This document shows positions 8,576-16,530 of a DNA stretch of 39,413 nucleotides, piece after piece. A model generated the notes under the pieces. That model was given only the letters and a program-made list of their open reading frames with translations. It was not told the DNA's origin and did not search any database. The translations under genes were made by a program, and so were the position numbers. The stretch comes from an uncultured Acidimicrobiales bacterium. GTDB taxonomy: Bacteria; Actinomycetota; Acidimicrobiia; Acidimicrobiales; SZUA-35. The stretch spans positions 1 to 39,413 of the forward strand of contig CALHCB010000065.1 of NCBI GenBank assembly GCA_937930695.1. Reading direction: 5' to 3'. The stretch's first letter is position 1, and each line of letters starts with the position of its first letter.

Positions 8576-10597
8576 TCAGTTCTCGACGGCGGCGACCGCG
8601 GCATCGAACCACAGAGGAGCGAACCAGGCTGCACCTTCCGCGGTGAAGTGGGTCTGGTCTCGGGCGCCCTCGCGAATCTGAATGCCATCAATGATCTCGG
8701 GGCACGGGTTGGCGTCGGGGCACAGAATTGAATCGACCTCGATGAACCAGAGCCCGTCTCGGCCCTCGACTTGGTCCCGGAAGTCTGCAGTCGCAGCTCG
8801 AATGGAGTCATCCTGAAGCTGGATGTCAGCGCAGCGTCGAGGATCAAGTGCACCTTCACAACCGACAGGGTCAATGCTCCTGAGCGGGGGAATGGTGATG
8901 ACGAGCGGAAGACCCTCACTGAGGAAGAAGTCGAGCTGCACGATCCACTCCTTCACGAGGTCTTCTTGCCAGGCAGGCTCACCCGTGAGAAGCACGGTGC
9001 CGTCGTCGGCGAAGCGAGGGATCGTCGACTGCAGGTCGTGCCAGATGATCAGATCCGGGTCAGCTTTGATCAGCTCTTGGTAGGAGGGAATGACCTGGGT
9101 GGCGCACCGCTCCGCATATGGCGACTCGGTGCCGTCTGCGTTCGCGAGCGGCTCAGAACCCACGGGACAGGCCGGAAAGGCTGCTTCCAAGAGTTGCCAT
9201 CCACGATCTGCAGCAGCAGTTCGCAGTCCCGGATAGGCCGAGACGACGAATGAGTCGCCAACGACCGCGACGACGTCGATCGGCTCGGGAGGTGCTTCGG
9301 TGGTGGGCGTTGCGTCGGTCTCGGTTTGGTCCTCATCGGGATCCTCAGCATCCAAACGACCATCAGTTTCGTCTGTCTCAGCGAGGGCGTCCGCAAGCTG
9401 CAACGGACCTGTTGCCGCATTCGATGCCCACTCAGGCGTCGCGTCTGGCAGGTTGAAATAGACCGTGCCCGCGGTGAACAGCGAAACGACGGGAACCAAC
9501 ATCGCCAACCGGCGGGGCGAGAGTTCGAGCCCGAACAAGGCGCCGTTCTTGCGAATTGGTCGTTCGACGAGTTGGTAAGAAATGAAGGCTGCTGCGGCTG
9601 TCGCCGCAATCGTGGCTGCCAACACCACCAGGGTCGACTCGAGCCCAGCGTTGTTCCGCAGCCACAAGATGATCGGCCAATGCCACAGATAGACGCCGTA
9701 GGAGATGAGTCCGATGGCGGTCATCGGTTTGGAGGCAAGGAGCTGTTTCGTGGGTGACTCCGTCTCGAGCGCCACGATGAGCCCAGCCGTCACGACTGCG
9801 ACGGCAACTGCTCCGCCGTAGTAGTAGACCGCAGACTGATCACTGATGAAGACGAACATCGCACCAAGCGTTGCGAGAAGCGCTGGCGTCGCCCGTCCCA
9901 ACATGGTGAACACTGCGCGATCTGCCCGAACGTGCATGGCCCACGCCAACAGCACGCCGATCAACATCTGAAAGATGCGAGAGTCCGTGCCGTAGTACGC
10001 CCGAGAAGCAGACGCCGGGTCGTACAACACCGCCATGGTGGCGATCGACGCAACCGTCCCGATAGCGAAGAAGGCCCGGAGCCAGCGGCGCCGATTGGCT
10101 GCCAGGCCGAAGGCCATGAGCAGGGGAAATCCGATGTAGAACTGCTCCTCGATGGCGAGCGACCATGTGTGGCGCACCGGCGAGGCGTCGGTGTAGAGCG
10201 TGAAGTACGAGCTGTCGGTCACGACAAAGAACCAATTCGCGACGTAGAAGAGCGCTGCCATCAGTTCGTCACGACGCGACGAACGAAGCAGCGCATCGTC
10301 GAGCAAGATGTTCTCCACGATCGCGATCACGAGAATCGCCACGATGAGTGCCGGCATGAGCCGACGGAATCGCCGTGTCCAGAATCCCGGCAGGTCGATC
10401 CTGCCATTCTCGTCGTATTCACGCAGAAGCAGAGTGGCGATCAAGAATCCCGACAGCACAAAGAAGATGTCGACCCCGAGAAACCCTCCGGGGAGCCAAC
10501 CATCGTCGACGTGGTAGACCACGACAGAGCCAACGGCGATGGCCCGAAGCCCATCGAGGGCTGGCCGATATGCAAATGTCGAGCCGTGCTTCGCCAC
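8576..10597 (-). CDS. Acyltransferase 3 (OafA/YrhL type) with C-terminal SGNH domain
   Basis: An integral membrane O-acyltransferase with an extracytoplasmic SGNH domain, the architecture that acetylates surface glycans such as O-antigen or peptidoglycan-linked sugars. The N-terminus has Y-R-P-A-L-D-G-L-R-A-I-A-V and V-D-I-F-F-V-L-S-G-F-L-I, then W-S-L-A-I-E-E-Q-F-Y, all diagnostic of acyltransferase 3, spread over about ten membrane helices. After a Thr/Glu/Asp-rich linker the C-terminal domain begins V-V-G-D-S-F-V-V and ends with Q-T-H-F-T-A-E-G-A as the catalytic His region. The GTG at 10597 is preferred because the family begins at about this point and it avoids overlap with the upstream gene; a GTG at 10675 would add 26 residues and overlap by 47 bp. 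Confidence 0.87.
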   Translation of the reverse strand: MAKHGSTFAYRPALDGLRAIAVGSVVVYHVDDGWLPGGFLGVDIFFVLSGFLIATLLLREYDENGRIDLPGFWTRRFRRLMPALIVAILVIAIVENILLDDALLRSSRRDELMAALFYVANWFFVVTDSSYFTLYTDASPVRHTWSLAIEEQFYIGFPLLMAFGLAANRRRWLRAFFAIGTVASIATMAVLYDPASASRAYYGTDSRIFQMLIGVLLAWAMHVRADRAVFTMLGRATPALLATLGAMFVFISDQSAVYYYGGAVAVAVVTAGLIVALETESPTKQLLASKPMTAIGLISYGVYLWHWPIILWLRNNAGLESTLVVLAATIAATAAAAFISYQLVERPIRKNGALFGLELSPRRLAMLVPVVSLFTAGTVYFNLPDATPEWASNAATGPLQLADALAETDETDGRLDAEDPDEDQTETDATPTTEAPPEPIDVVAVVGDSFVVSAYPGLRTAAADRGWQLLEAAFPACPVGSEPLANADGTESPYAERCATQVIPSYQELIKADPDLIIWHDLQSTIPRFADDGTVLLTGEPAWQEDLVKEWIVQLDFFLSEGLPLVITIPPLRSIDPVGCEGALDPRRCADIQLQDDSIRAATADFRDQVEGRDGLWFIEVDSILCPDANPCPEIIDGIQIREGARDQTHFTAEGAAWFAPLWFDAAVAAVEN

Positions 10598-10628
10598 GGC
10601 GGCCAAATCTACTTCGCCAGTGGAGCGA

Positions 10629-11804
10629 TTAGCGGTGACCGGGCGCCATATAGAACCAAACGGGGAACGGCCCACCCTGGTCCTGTATCGCCTGACGTGC
10701 TTCCATCAACGTCTTGCCACCTTCGGTGGAGGCAAAGAACCAAGCTTCGGCCGCACGTCCGTCTGGGACGTCTCCCGATCCGTCGAGGGCGCCGACCAGT
10801 TCGAGCGCCGCTTCCTCGTAGTAGGTGCGAATGTCGTGGCACAAGGCTGTGGTGTTGCCACCCGGGATGCCGACCTCTTTCCACGGCTCGCCGTCAACGA
10901 TCTTCTGAAGCGTCAACAGGGCGTCTGGCACGCCGTCCGCATCGATGCTGCGGCCAACGTTTGTGGAGCCACGGGTGGCCAGTGAACGGTCGTACGCCTT
11001 GCGGAGCCCCTGAGCCTCATCAACCGCCGGATGGAGGTTTGGATCAAATCGAGGAGGGATCTGGCACGTCAGCGGTGTCTCGTCAGCCTCGATCGAAACC
11101 GGGTGCTGAACAAGGACTGGGCCAGCGTTTTCGTCGAGAAGTTCAAATGCCCGGAGCAAGACGTCGTGCTGGAATTCTGCGTCGTTCGGACGGCCGAGCG
11201 GACGTCCCAGTGGGAACTCGCAGTGGAGCGTGCGGGGGGCGTTCATCCGTTCTGCGACAGAACGGGTCGAGGAAAGCACGATGGTGGCGATCCCAGCTTC
11301 TTCAAAAACGTGTGCGAGCGTACTCACGGTACGCGTACAAAGAGGTCAAACGGGGGTGAGTAACACCACATCGACGCCGTCGGCCTTCATCTCCGCTGCT
11401 GCCCGCGGACCCGAGTCGAGACGAAGCGTCGACACATCATCAGGCTGATTTCCAGCGAAGGACACGTGACGGGGAGCGACCGCACCGATCACGCCGTCGT
11501 CGACGAGTTCAGTCAATCGATCGATTGGATAGACGACGTTGAGATCGATGGCGACACCCGTTCGATCAAAGTTCGGGCTCCAGTGACCTAACACGAGGTT
11601 GCGCTCTGCACCTTCGATCATCCGGTAGCTGGTGTCACCGGCTGAGAACGCCTCTCCGTCGGCGGGATAGAGCGCGGCGGAGGTCACGATGCCGACCGTC
11701 GCTTTGTTGAGTGAGACGGGAGTGGTCCACGGGGTCGAGGAAAACTCGGGGACGGGCAGGCCATCGCCTGCCTCGCGCATCTTGCTATCGCCTGTTGCGG
11801 TCAT
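10629..11804 (-). CDS. GrdB-like (glycine/sarcosine/betaine reductase B family) probable selenoprotein
   Basis: Read straight through a TGA at 11346-11348, the gene encodes one 391-residue protein. Codons 1-152 give the N-terminal half of the family (V-G-I-V-T-S-A-A-L-Y, H-W-S-P-N-F-D-R-T-G, P-I-D-R-L), ending V-D-V-V-L-L-T-P-V. The TGA is residue 153. The same frame continues P-L-C-T-R-T-V-S-T-L-A-H-V-F-E-E-A-G, giving a U-x-x-C redox motif (U153, C156). In this family, as I recall it, selenocysteine or cysteine occupies precisely this place. A hairpin that fits a bacterial SECIS lies just downstream. Automatic annotation would split it into two genes, with a false GTG start at 11327. The ATG at 11804 is one choice; an ATG at 11780 is also possible. 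The substrate is unknown: such aerobic homologues lack the other glycine-reductase subunits nearby. Upstream is an acyl-CoA dehydrogenase gene. Confidence 0.87.
11318..11334 (-). promoter_or_regulatory. Candidate bacterial SECIS hairpin of the GrdB-like gene
   Basis: On the minus strand the arms GCGTAC and GTACGC pair perfectly over six bases around the loop CGTGA. The stem starts 12 nt after the TGA and the loop 18 nt after it, with a G at loop position 2. This agrees with the general bacterial SECIS pattern read by SelB: a short apical loop, a G among its first two bases, and roughly 16-37 nt from the UGA. The assignment rests on position and pairing by eye, with no folding energy computed. 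Confidence 0.65.
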
Positions 11805-11866
11805 GCTGGAACGGTAGAGGTCCTGCGCGCTCGCGTCGATTTGAACGCCCGAAATCGGGCCGGGAG

Positions 11867-13087
11867 CTAGTTCCGAGGAACGTCGCTCCAGGCGACGCTC
11901 TTGTCGACTCTGGGCTCGCCAGGAAGACCGAGGACCTGCTCGCCGATGATGTTGCGCATGATCTCGGAGGTCCCGCCCTCGATTGAATTGGCGCGGACTC
12001 GCAAGAAGGCGTGTCCGATCCCGTTCTCGACACCGGAGACACTCAGTTCCTCCGGCCGGCGGAACGTGAAGTCGTAGTTGACCATGCCGTCTGCGCCGAG
12101 CAGGTTGAGACAGAGGTTCGTAATCTCTTGGTTGAGTTCGGCGTGCACGAGCTTGGCAATGGACATCTCCGGACCGGGGTTGCCTGCCTTGCGATTCTCG
12201 CCCGCTCGAATGTTGGTGAGACGAGAAACCTCGGCCTGCACCCACATGTCCATCAATTCGTCTTTGTGCGCAGCGGTCTTGCGGTCTTCGGGGAGCTCGC
12301 TCCAGATGTCGACCGCAGCAGCAATGGTGCCAGAACCGCGCTTTGGAGGGCCGCCCGAACCTGCGCCAATCGCGTTGCGTTCGTTCATCAGCGTCGTGAG
12401 AGACACGCGCCACCCATCACCGGTATCGCCGATACGGTTTTCGTCCGGAACCCGAGTGTCGGTCATGTAGACCTCGTTGAATTCAGCCTCTCCCGTGATC
12501 TGACGGAGGGGACGGACTTCAACTCCAGGGCTCTTCATGTCGAGAGCGAAGTAGGTCATGCCTTTGTGCTTTGGCGTGCTGGGATCAGAACGGGTGACGA
12601 GCATTCCCCAGTCGGCGAGATGCGCCATCGTGTTCCAAACCTTCTGGCCGTTGACGATCCACTCATCGCCATCACGCTCGGCCTTGGTTCCGAGTCCGGC
12701 AAAGTCCGAGCCTGCGCCGGGCTCGCTGAAGAGCTGGCACCAACGCTCTTCGCCACTGAACATCGGGCGGAGAAAGCGCTTCTTCTGTTCGTCGTTTCCG
12801 TGGGTGGCGATCGTCGGCCCAGCGAGGTACATGAAGAACGTTGCGGGGTCCGCAGGCTTGGCCCCTGCCTCTCGCAACTCGGTTTCGACCAGCTTCTGCA
12901 TCTGTGGTCGCAGTCCGAGGCCGCCGAAGCCCTTCTCGAAGTGAACCCATGCCAGACCTGCGTCGTACTGATAGCCGCGAAAGTCCTGACGGCTCATCGT
13001 CGTCGGGTCATGGTCTCGGACCAGCGCAGCAACGGCGTCGCTGACCAGCTTGGATTCTGCTTCTTCGGAGATCATGGTTTCGGCCAT
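11867..13087 (-). CDS. Acyl-CoA dehydrogenase family flavoprotein
   Basis: A 406-residue FAD-dependent acyl-CoA dehydrogenase, oxidising the alpha-beta bond of an acyl-CoA and passing electrons to ETF. The N-terminal helical domain contains G-F-G-G-L-G-L, the middle beta domain has the flavin and substrate motif Q-L-F-S-E-P-G-A-G-S-D-F-A-G-L and the following K-V-W-N-T-M-A, and the C-terminal helical domain ends S-I-E-G-G-T-S-E-I-M-R-N-I-I-G-E, typical for the family. The length is normal. The start ATG at 13087 has a second in-frame Met four codons later. It lies 62 bp upstream of the GrdB-like gene on the same strand, so co-transcription is likely. Chain-length preference cannot be told. 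Confidence 0.93.
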   Translation of the reverse strand: MAETMISEEAESKLVSDAVAALVRDHDPTTMSRQDFRGYQYDAGLAWVHFEKGFGGLGLRPQMQKLVETELREAGAKPADPATFFMYLAGPTIATHGNDEQKKRFLRPMFSGEERWCQLFSEPGAGSDFAGLGTKAERDGDEWIVNGQKVWNTMAHLADWGMLVTRSDPSTPKHKGMTYFALDMKSPGVEVRPLRQITGEAEFNEVYMTDTRVPDENRIGDTGDGWRVSLTTLMNERNAIGAGSGGPPKRGSGTIAAAVDIWSELPEDRKTAAHKDELMDMWVQAEVSRLTNIRAGENRKAGNPGPEMSIAKLVHAELNQEITNLCLNLLGADGMVNYDFTFRRPEELSVSGVENGIGHAFLRVRANSIEGGTSEIMRNIIGEQVLGLPGEPRVDKSVAWSDVPRN

Positions 13088-13164
13088 GCGTGATTGTCGC
13101 CCATGACGGACTCTCGTCCCAATTCATCGTTGAGATTCAGCCGGTCAGCTGCTCGACGTTGAAC

Positions 13165-15549
13165 CTATTCGGAGACTCGCGCAGGCAAAGTGAAGCAGAA
13201 CGTGGATCCAGTTCCCGGAACGCTTTCCGCCCAGATCGCGCCATCGTGGTATTCGATGATCTCACGGCAGATCGGGAGCCCCAGTCCGGTACCGGTCGGC
13301 TTCTCCGTAAGCGTGTCGCCGACCTGGCGGAACTTCTCGAAGACCGACTGCAGATCCTCCTCGGCAATTCCGGGGCCGTGGTCGATCACCCGGACGGTCA
13401 CGTTGAGATTTGAGGCGACGGCGTTGATGACGACACTGCCCTTTGGCGTGAACTTCAGTGCGTTCGCCAGGAGATTGATCATGACCTGGACCAATCGGTC
13501 GTGATCGCCGGTCACGGTCGGGAGGTCGGCAGCGGAGTCCACGATGACGGAAATGCCGCCATGGTCGGCAATGGAGGAGGTGGCAGCAACGGCTTGGGCG
13601 ATCACCTCGTCCATGTGCACGATGGCTTCTGCCCATTCCATCTTTCCCGCCTCGATCTTCTCGAGATCGAGAACGTCGTTGATCATGGACGTGAGGCGTT
13701 TGCCCTCGAGATGAACGATTTCGAGGTTTTCCCTGGTTCGGGTGACGGCTTTTTGCGCTCGCTCGTTGGATGCGTCGACGGCCGGAAAGACCCGATCGTC
13801 GAGCTGCTTTTGGGCCAATCGAACGAATCCGAGAATGGATGTGAGCGGTGTGCGCAACTCGTGAGAGACGTTGGCGAGGAATGTCGACTTGGCTTCCGAA
13901 GCGGCTTCAGCAGCTGCAGTCGCCTCTGCCCACTGGGCAGTGCGAATCTCGACTCGGTCCTCGAGCGTTCGGTACGTCTGTGCCCCATCGACCGCAACTG
14001 CGATCTGGGAGGCGACGGTCTGGAGCAGGGAGGGTTGCTCCGCATCGAACGGTCTGGCGCTGAGGCCGTTGTCAACGAAGACAGCGCCCAAACGCCGACC
14101 CCGACTCACGAGGCTGACACCAAGAAGTTCCGTGGCATCGTCGATCCAAACGGGGAGATCGACCTGATCGGCTGTGAGAAGGACGGGATCGGTCGAGTCA
14201 GCGACCTGATCGGCGACCGAAAGGAGTTCTCGAGCAATCGGTCCTCGTCGTTCCGTGAGATCTTCGTGCGCACCGTTGATCGACCGCATTTGAGCAGAGT
14301 CGATCTCGTTACTGTCACGGGCGAGGAGGATCACTACAGCTCGGTCGAAGTCCAGACTGTTCACTAGGGCGCCAACGCTCTGGTCGAGCAGCGGTTCGAT
14401 CTCTCGCGTCGCGCTGATTGACACACCGACGGAGTGCAGCGCCTCGATTCTGAGGTTCTGCTTCCCGAGGTCCCGGTTCGCTGCTTGGAGGTCGTCGTTG
14501 GCGTCCTTGAGGCGATCGTGGGCTCGGGTGCTCAGGCCGACTTCCATTTCTGCAAGATCTCGTTGTTCCGCGAGCAGAACTTCCCGCTCCGCATTCTTGG
14601 CCTCGTATTGCCGCCGCTGGGCAACGAGGAGGGCTACCAGCAGCGGGACGGCGGCGAACCATGCTGCGATCGATGACCCGCTCACGCCAGTGAGAGCGAA
14701 GATGACAAGGGCAAGCGTGAGGGCTGCGCCGAGCCAGACCCAACGAGGTGGACGCTCTTCTGGTTCGGGCAGCCAGGTGAACTCCCAGGTGCAGAAGTCA
14801 TCACCGTGGAGTTGGCAGCCGAGTTCTCGGAACCCAGCTCTTGGCTGCTGGGAGTGTTCCCTGGGGAGTGAGGCCAGCATGGAAGAGTAGGCGTGGCACA
14901 CTTCTCGCACGTAGGCCCGGCCAACGGCCTCGGTGCTTACCGAGACGCCGACCCGATTCGAGGTCCGAATGGTCACGCTGGTCGGACCGGTGAGCTCTGA
15001 ATAGATCGCCTCGGGGGAGATCCATCGAGCGTTGCGTGACAGCATCATGTAGGCCTGTCGAAGGCTCATGGGGCGAGTCAGGGACGACTGCCGGTGGGGC
15101 AACGTGCGATCACCAATGTCGACGTAGAAGTCCGGCCGTTCGCCAGCAAGCTCGAAGCAGAACTTGGCGAGGTACTGACTGCACTCGACGGAGTACCGCC
15201 GTGACTGATCGAGCAGATTTTCCGCAGTAAGGGAGTACTCGGGTTCGATGATCGCATCGTTCAGGCGTCGAACCAGTTGCTCGATGGCACTGGCTCGAAC
15301 CTCTCGAACTCGGACGTCTATCTCGTCATCGGTCAGATTCGGCGGGAAGTCGCTAGTCGCCTGCTCAGCGACAATGTCGAGCGTCGCATTGATTCGGCGG
15401 AAGAACGTGTTGCCGGTGATCAGATCAAGGGGTTGACCTTCCTCAGTCTCGCCATACGGGCGCTCGGACATCATGGGAGGAAGCGCGGCGTAGACCTCTG
15501 CCAAGGTCGGAGACCGATCGACGTCCCACCCGTCGAACGTGACGGTCAT
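13165..15549 (-). CDS. V4R/GAF hybrid sensor histidine kinase, membrane-bound
   Basis: A 794-residue kinase. Residues about 150-270 end in R-E-L-G-C-Q-L-H-G-D-D-F-C-T-W-E-F-T-W, a pattern like the C-terminal half of 4-vinyl-reductase (V4R) small-molecule sensor domains. Two membrane helices follow (about 275-312), then a coiled coil, a GAF domain (about 360-510), the H-box F-L-A-N-V-S-H-E-L-R-T-P-L and an ATPase domain with N-box M-I-N-L-L-A-N-A-L-K-F-T-P, G1 D-H-G-P-G-I, F-box and G2 G-T-G-L-G-L. All catalytic boxes are present. The start ATG overlaps the stop of the GAF gene (ATGA), so the two are translationally coupled. No response regulator lies within the window. The V4R assignment is moderate and the kinase assignment firm. 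Confidence 0.9.
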   Translation of the reverse strand: MTVTFDGWDVDRSPTLAEVYAALPPMMSERPYGETEEGQPLDLITGNTFFRRINATLDIVAEQATSDFPPNLTDDEIDVRVREVRASAIEQLVRRLNDAIIEPEYSLTAENLLDQSRRYSVECSQYLAKFCFELAGERPDFYVDIGDRTLPHRQSSLTRPMSLRQAYMMLSRNARWISPEAIYSELTGPTSVTIRTSNRVGVSVSTEAVGRAYVREVCHAYSSMLASLPREHSQQPRAGFRELGCQLHGDDFCTWEFTWLPEPEERPPRWVWLGAALTLALVIFALTGVSGSSIAAWFAAVPLLVALLVAQRRQYEAKNAEREVLLAEQRDLAEMEVGLSTRAHDRLKDANDDLQAANRDLGKQNLRIEALHSVGVSISATREIEPLLDQSVGALVNSLDFDRAVVILLARDSNEIDSAQMRSINGAHEDLTERRGPIARELLSVADQVADSTDPVLLTADQVDLPVWIDDATELLGVSLVSRGRRLGAVFVDNGLSARPFDAEQPSLLQTVASQIAVAVDGAQTYRTLEDRVEIRTAQWAEATAAAEAASEAKSTFLANVSHELRTPLTSILGFVRLAQKQLDDRVFPAVDASNERAQKAVTRTRENLEIVHLEGKRLTSMINDVLDLEKIEAGKMEWAEAIVHMDEVIAQAVAATSSIADHGGISVIVDSAADLPTVTGDHDRLVQVMINLLANALKFTPKGSVVINAVASNLNVTVRVIDHGPGIAEEDLQSVFEKFRQVGDTLTEKPTGTGLGLPICREIIEYHDGAIWAESVPGTGSTFCFTLPARVSE

Positions 15550-16463
15550 CGTTGCGGTGTGTCGTCGATGATGTTGCGAAGCGACTCCGCCCGACCTCGA
15601 AGACTCTGGAAGTAGTCGGAACTCGTGATTTCTCGTACCCGTTCTTGCTGTCCGTGCGAATCCAACTCGACTCGGAGTTGCTCGATCTGCTGCTCGAGCG
15701 CCTGCTCGCGGGCCAACGCAGCGGTGCGAGCGGCCCGTGCGGCGAACGCTGAGGCGAGCGCGGGACCCGCCTGGGAAGCAACGGCGCCCAAGAGCTTCAG
15801 ATCGACGGAACGATAGGGATCGCTTTGTCGGCCCAGCAGAAGAAGTCCGACGAACCCAACTGGTCCGGTGACCTCGAACGGACAGAACACAAGCGTGGTC
15901 ACACCCGAGGTCGAGAGCGGGTGGTCCGCTCCAATTCTTTCGATCACATCGCTTCGTTCAGCCTCGACGATCTCACGGGCAAACTGCGAAAGGTCATTCG
16001 ATGACGCGCCGGATTGAAAGCCAGATCCCTTTTGCGCAGCTGGAGCAAGATCCTCTGAATCCGGGCCGATGAGTACGACTGCTTCGTCAGTGCCGATGAG
16101 TCGCGAGGCCTCAGCGAGGGCGGTCGATGCTGTCCTATCTGGGTCATCGGAGCCTGCCATCTTGGCCCCGAGGGTGTACAGCAAGCTGAGTTCGCGGTAG
16201 CGCTCCAAGGCATCCTCGGTCACGGCCCGGCGTTCTCCATCGAGTTTCGCGAGGGAACGCAACAAGGCGAGACAGAGCGTGGGATCTGAAGCATGGATCA
16301 CCCCGAGGAGGACTCCGTCAAGGACGACTTCGGTTCCCGGTTGTTGCTCGAATGCGTCGGGGGACCCGGCGAGCACCGCTCCATCGAGATTGAGTAATGA
16401 ACCATTGGGACCAAGAAGCTGGGTCATCAGCTCGATGCCGTCGGCGCCAGCGCGCTTGAGCAC
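15546..16463 (-). CDS. GAF domain protein with C-terminal coiled coil
   Basis: A 305-residue cytoplasmic sensory protein without an output domain. The first 90 residues (G-S-L-L-N-L-D-G-A-V-L-A-G-S) look like a ligand-sensing module that ends in a helix A-V-T-E-D-A-L-E-R-Y-R-E-L-S-L-L-Y, followed by a GAF domain (about 105-240; V-F-C-P-F-E-V-T-G-P-V-G-F-V-G-L-L-L-L-G) and a helical tail rich in Glu, Gln and Arg to the end. It sits in an operon between a permease-like protein and the V4R kinase and overlaps the kinase start by 4 bp, so it may act as a partner or co-sensor. The start is given as the GTG at 16463; no ATG lies between it and the in-frame TAG about 54 bp upstream. Confidence 0.75.
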   Translation of the reverse strand: MLKRAGADGIELMTQLLGPNGSLLNLDGAVLAGSPDAFEQQPGTEVVLDGVLLGVIHASDPTLCLALLRSLAKLDGERRAVTEDALERYRELSLLYTLGAKMAGSDDPDRTASTALAEASRLIGTDEAVVLIGPDSEDLAPAAQKGSGFQSGASSNDLSQFAREIVEAERSDVIERIGADHPLSTSGVTTLVFCPFEVTGPVGFVGLLLLGRQSDPYRSVDLKLLGAVASQAGPALASAFAARAARTAALAREQALEQQIEQLRVELDSHGQQERVREITSSDYFQSLRGRAESLRNIIDDTPQR

Positions 16464-16530
16464 ACGGCGGAGCGTTGGAGGGGCGGGAGAAATGGCTACG
16501 TCTCCGGAAAAAGCCTAGTGAGGGTGAGAC

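Noticed and set aside
10629-11327. An independent gene starting at the GTG at 11327
   Set aside because: It lacks an N-terminal half, begins inside a conserved block of the GrdB-like family, and joins in frame to the upstream half across one TGA.
9932-11359. 475-codon open frame on the plus strand
   Set aside because: Low-complexity Arg/Pro-rich translation opposite the acyltransferase and GrdB-like genes; no start signal or family match.
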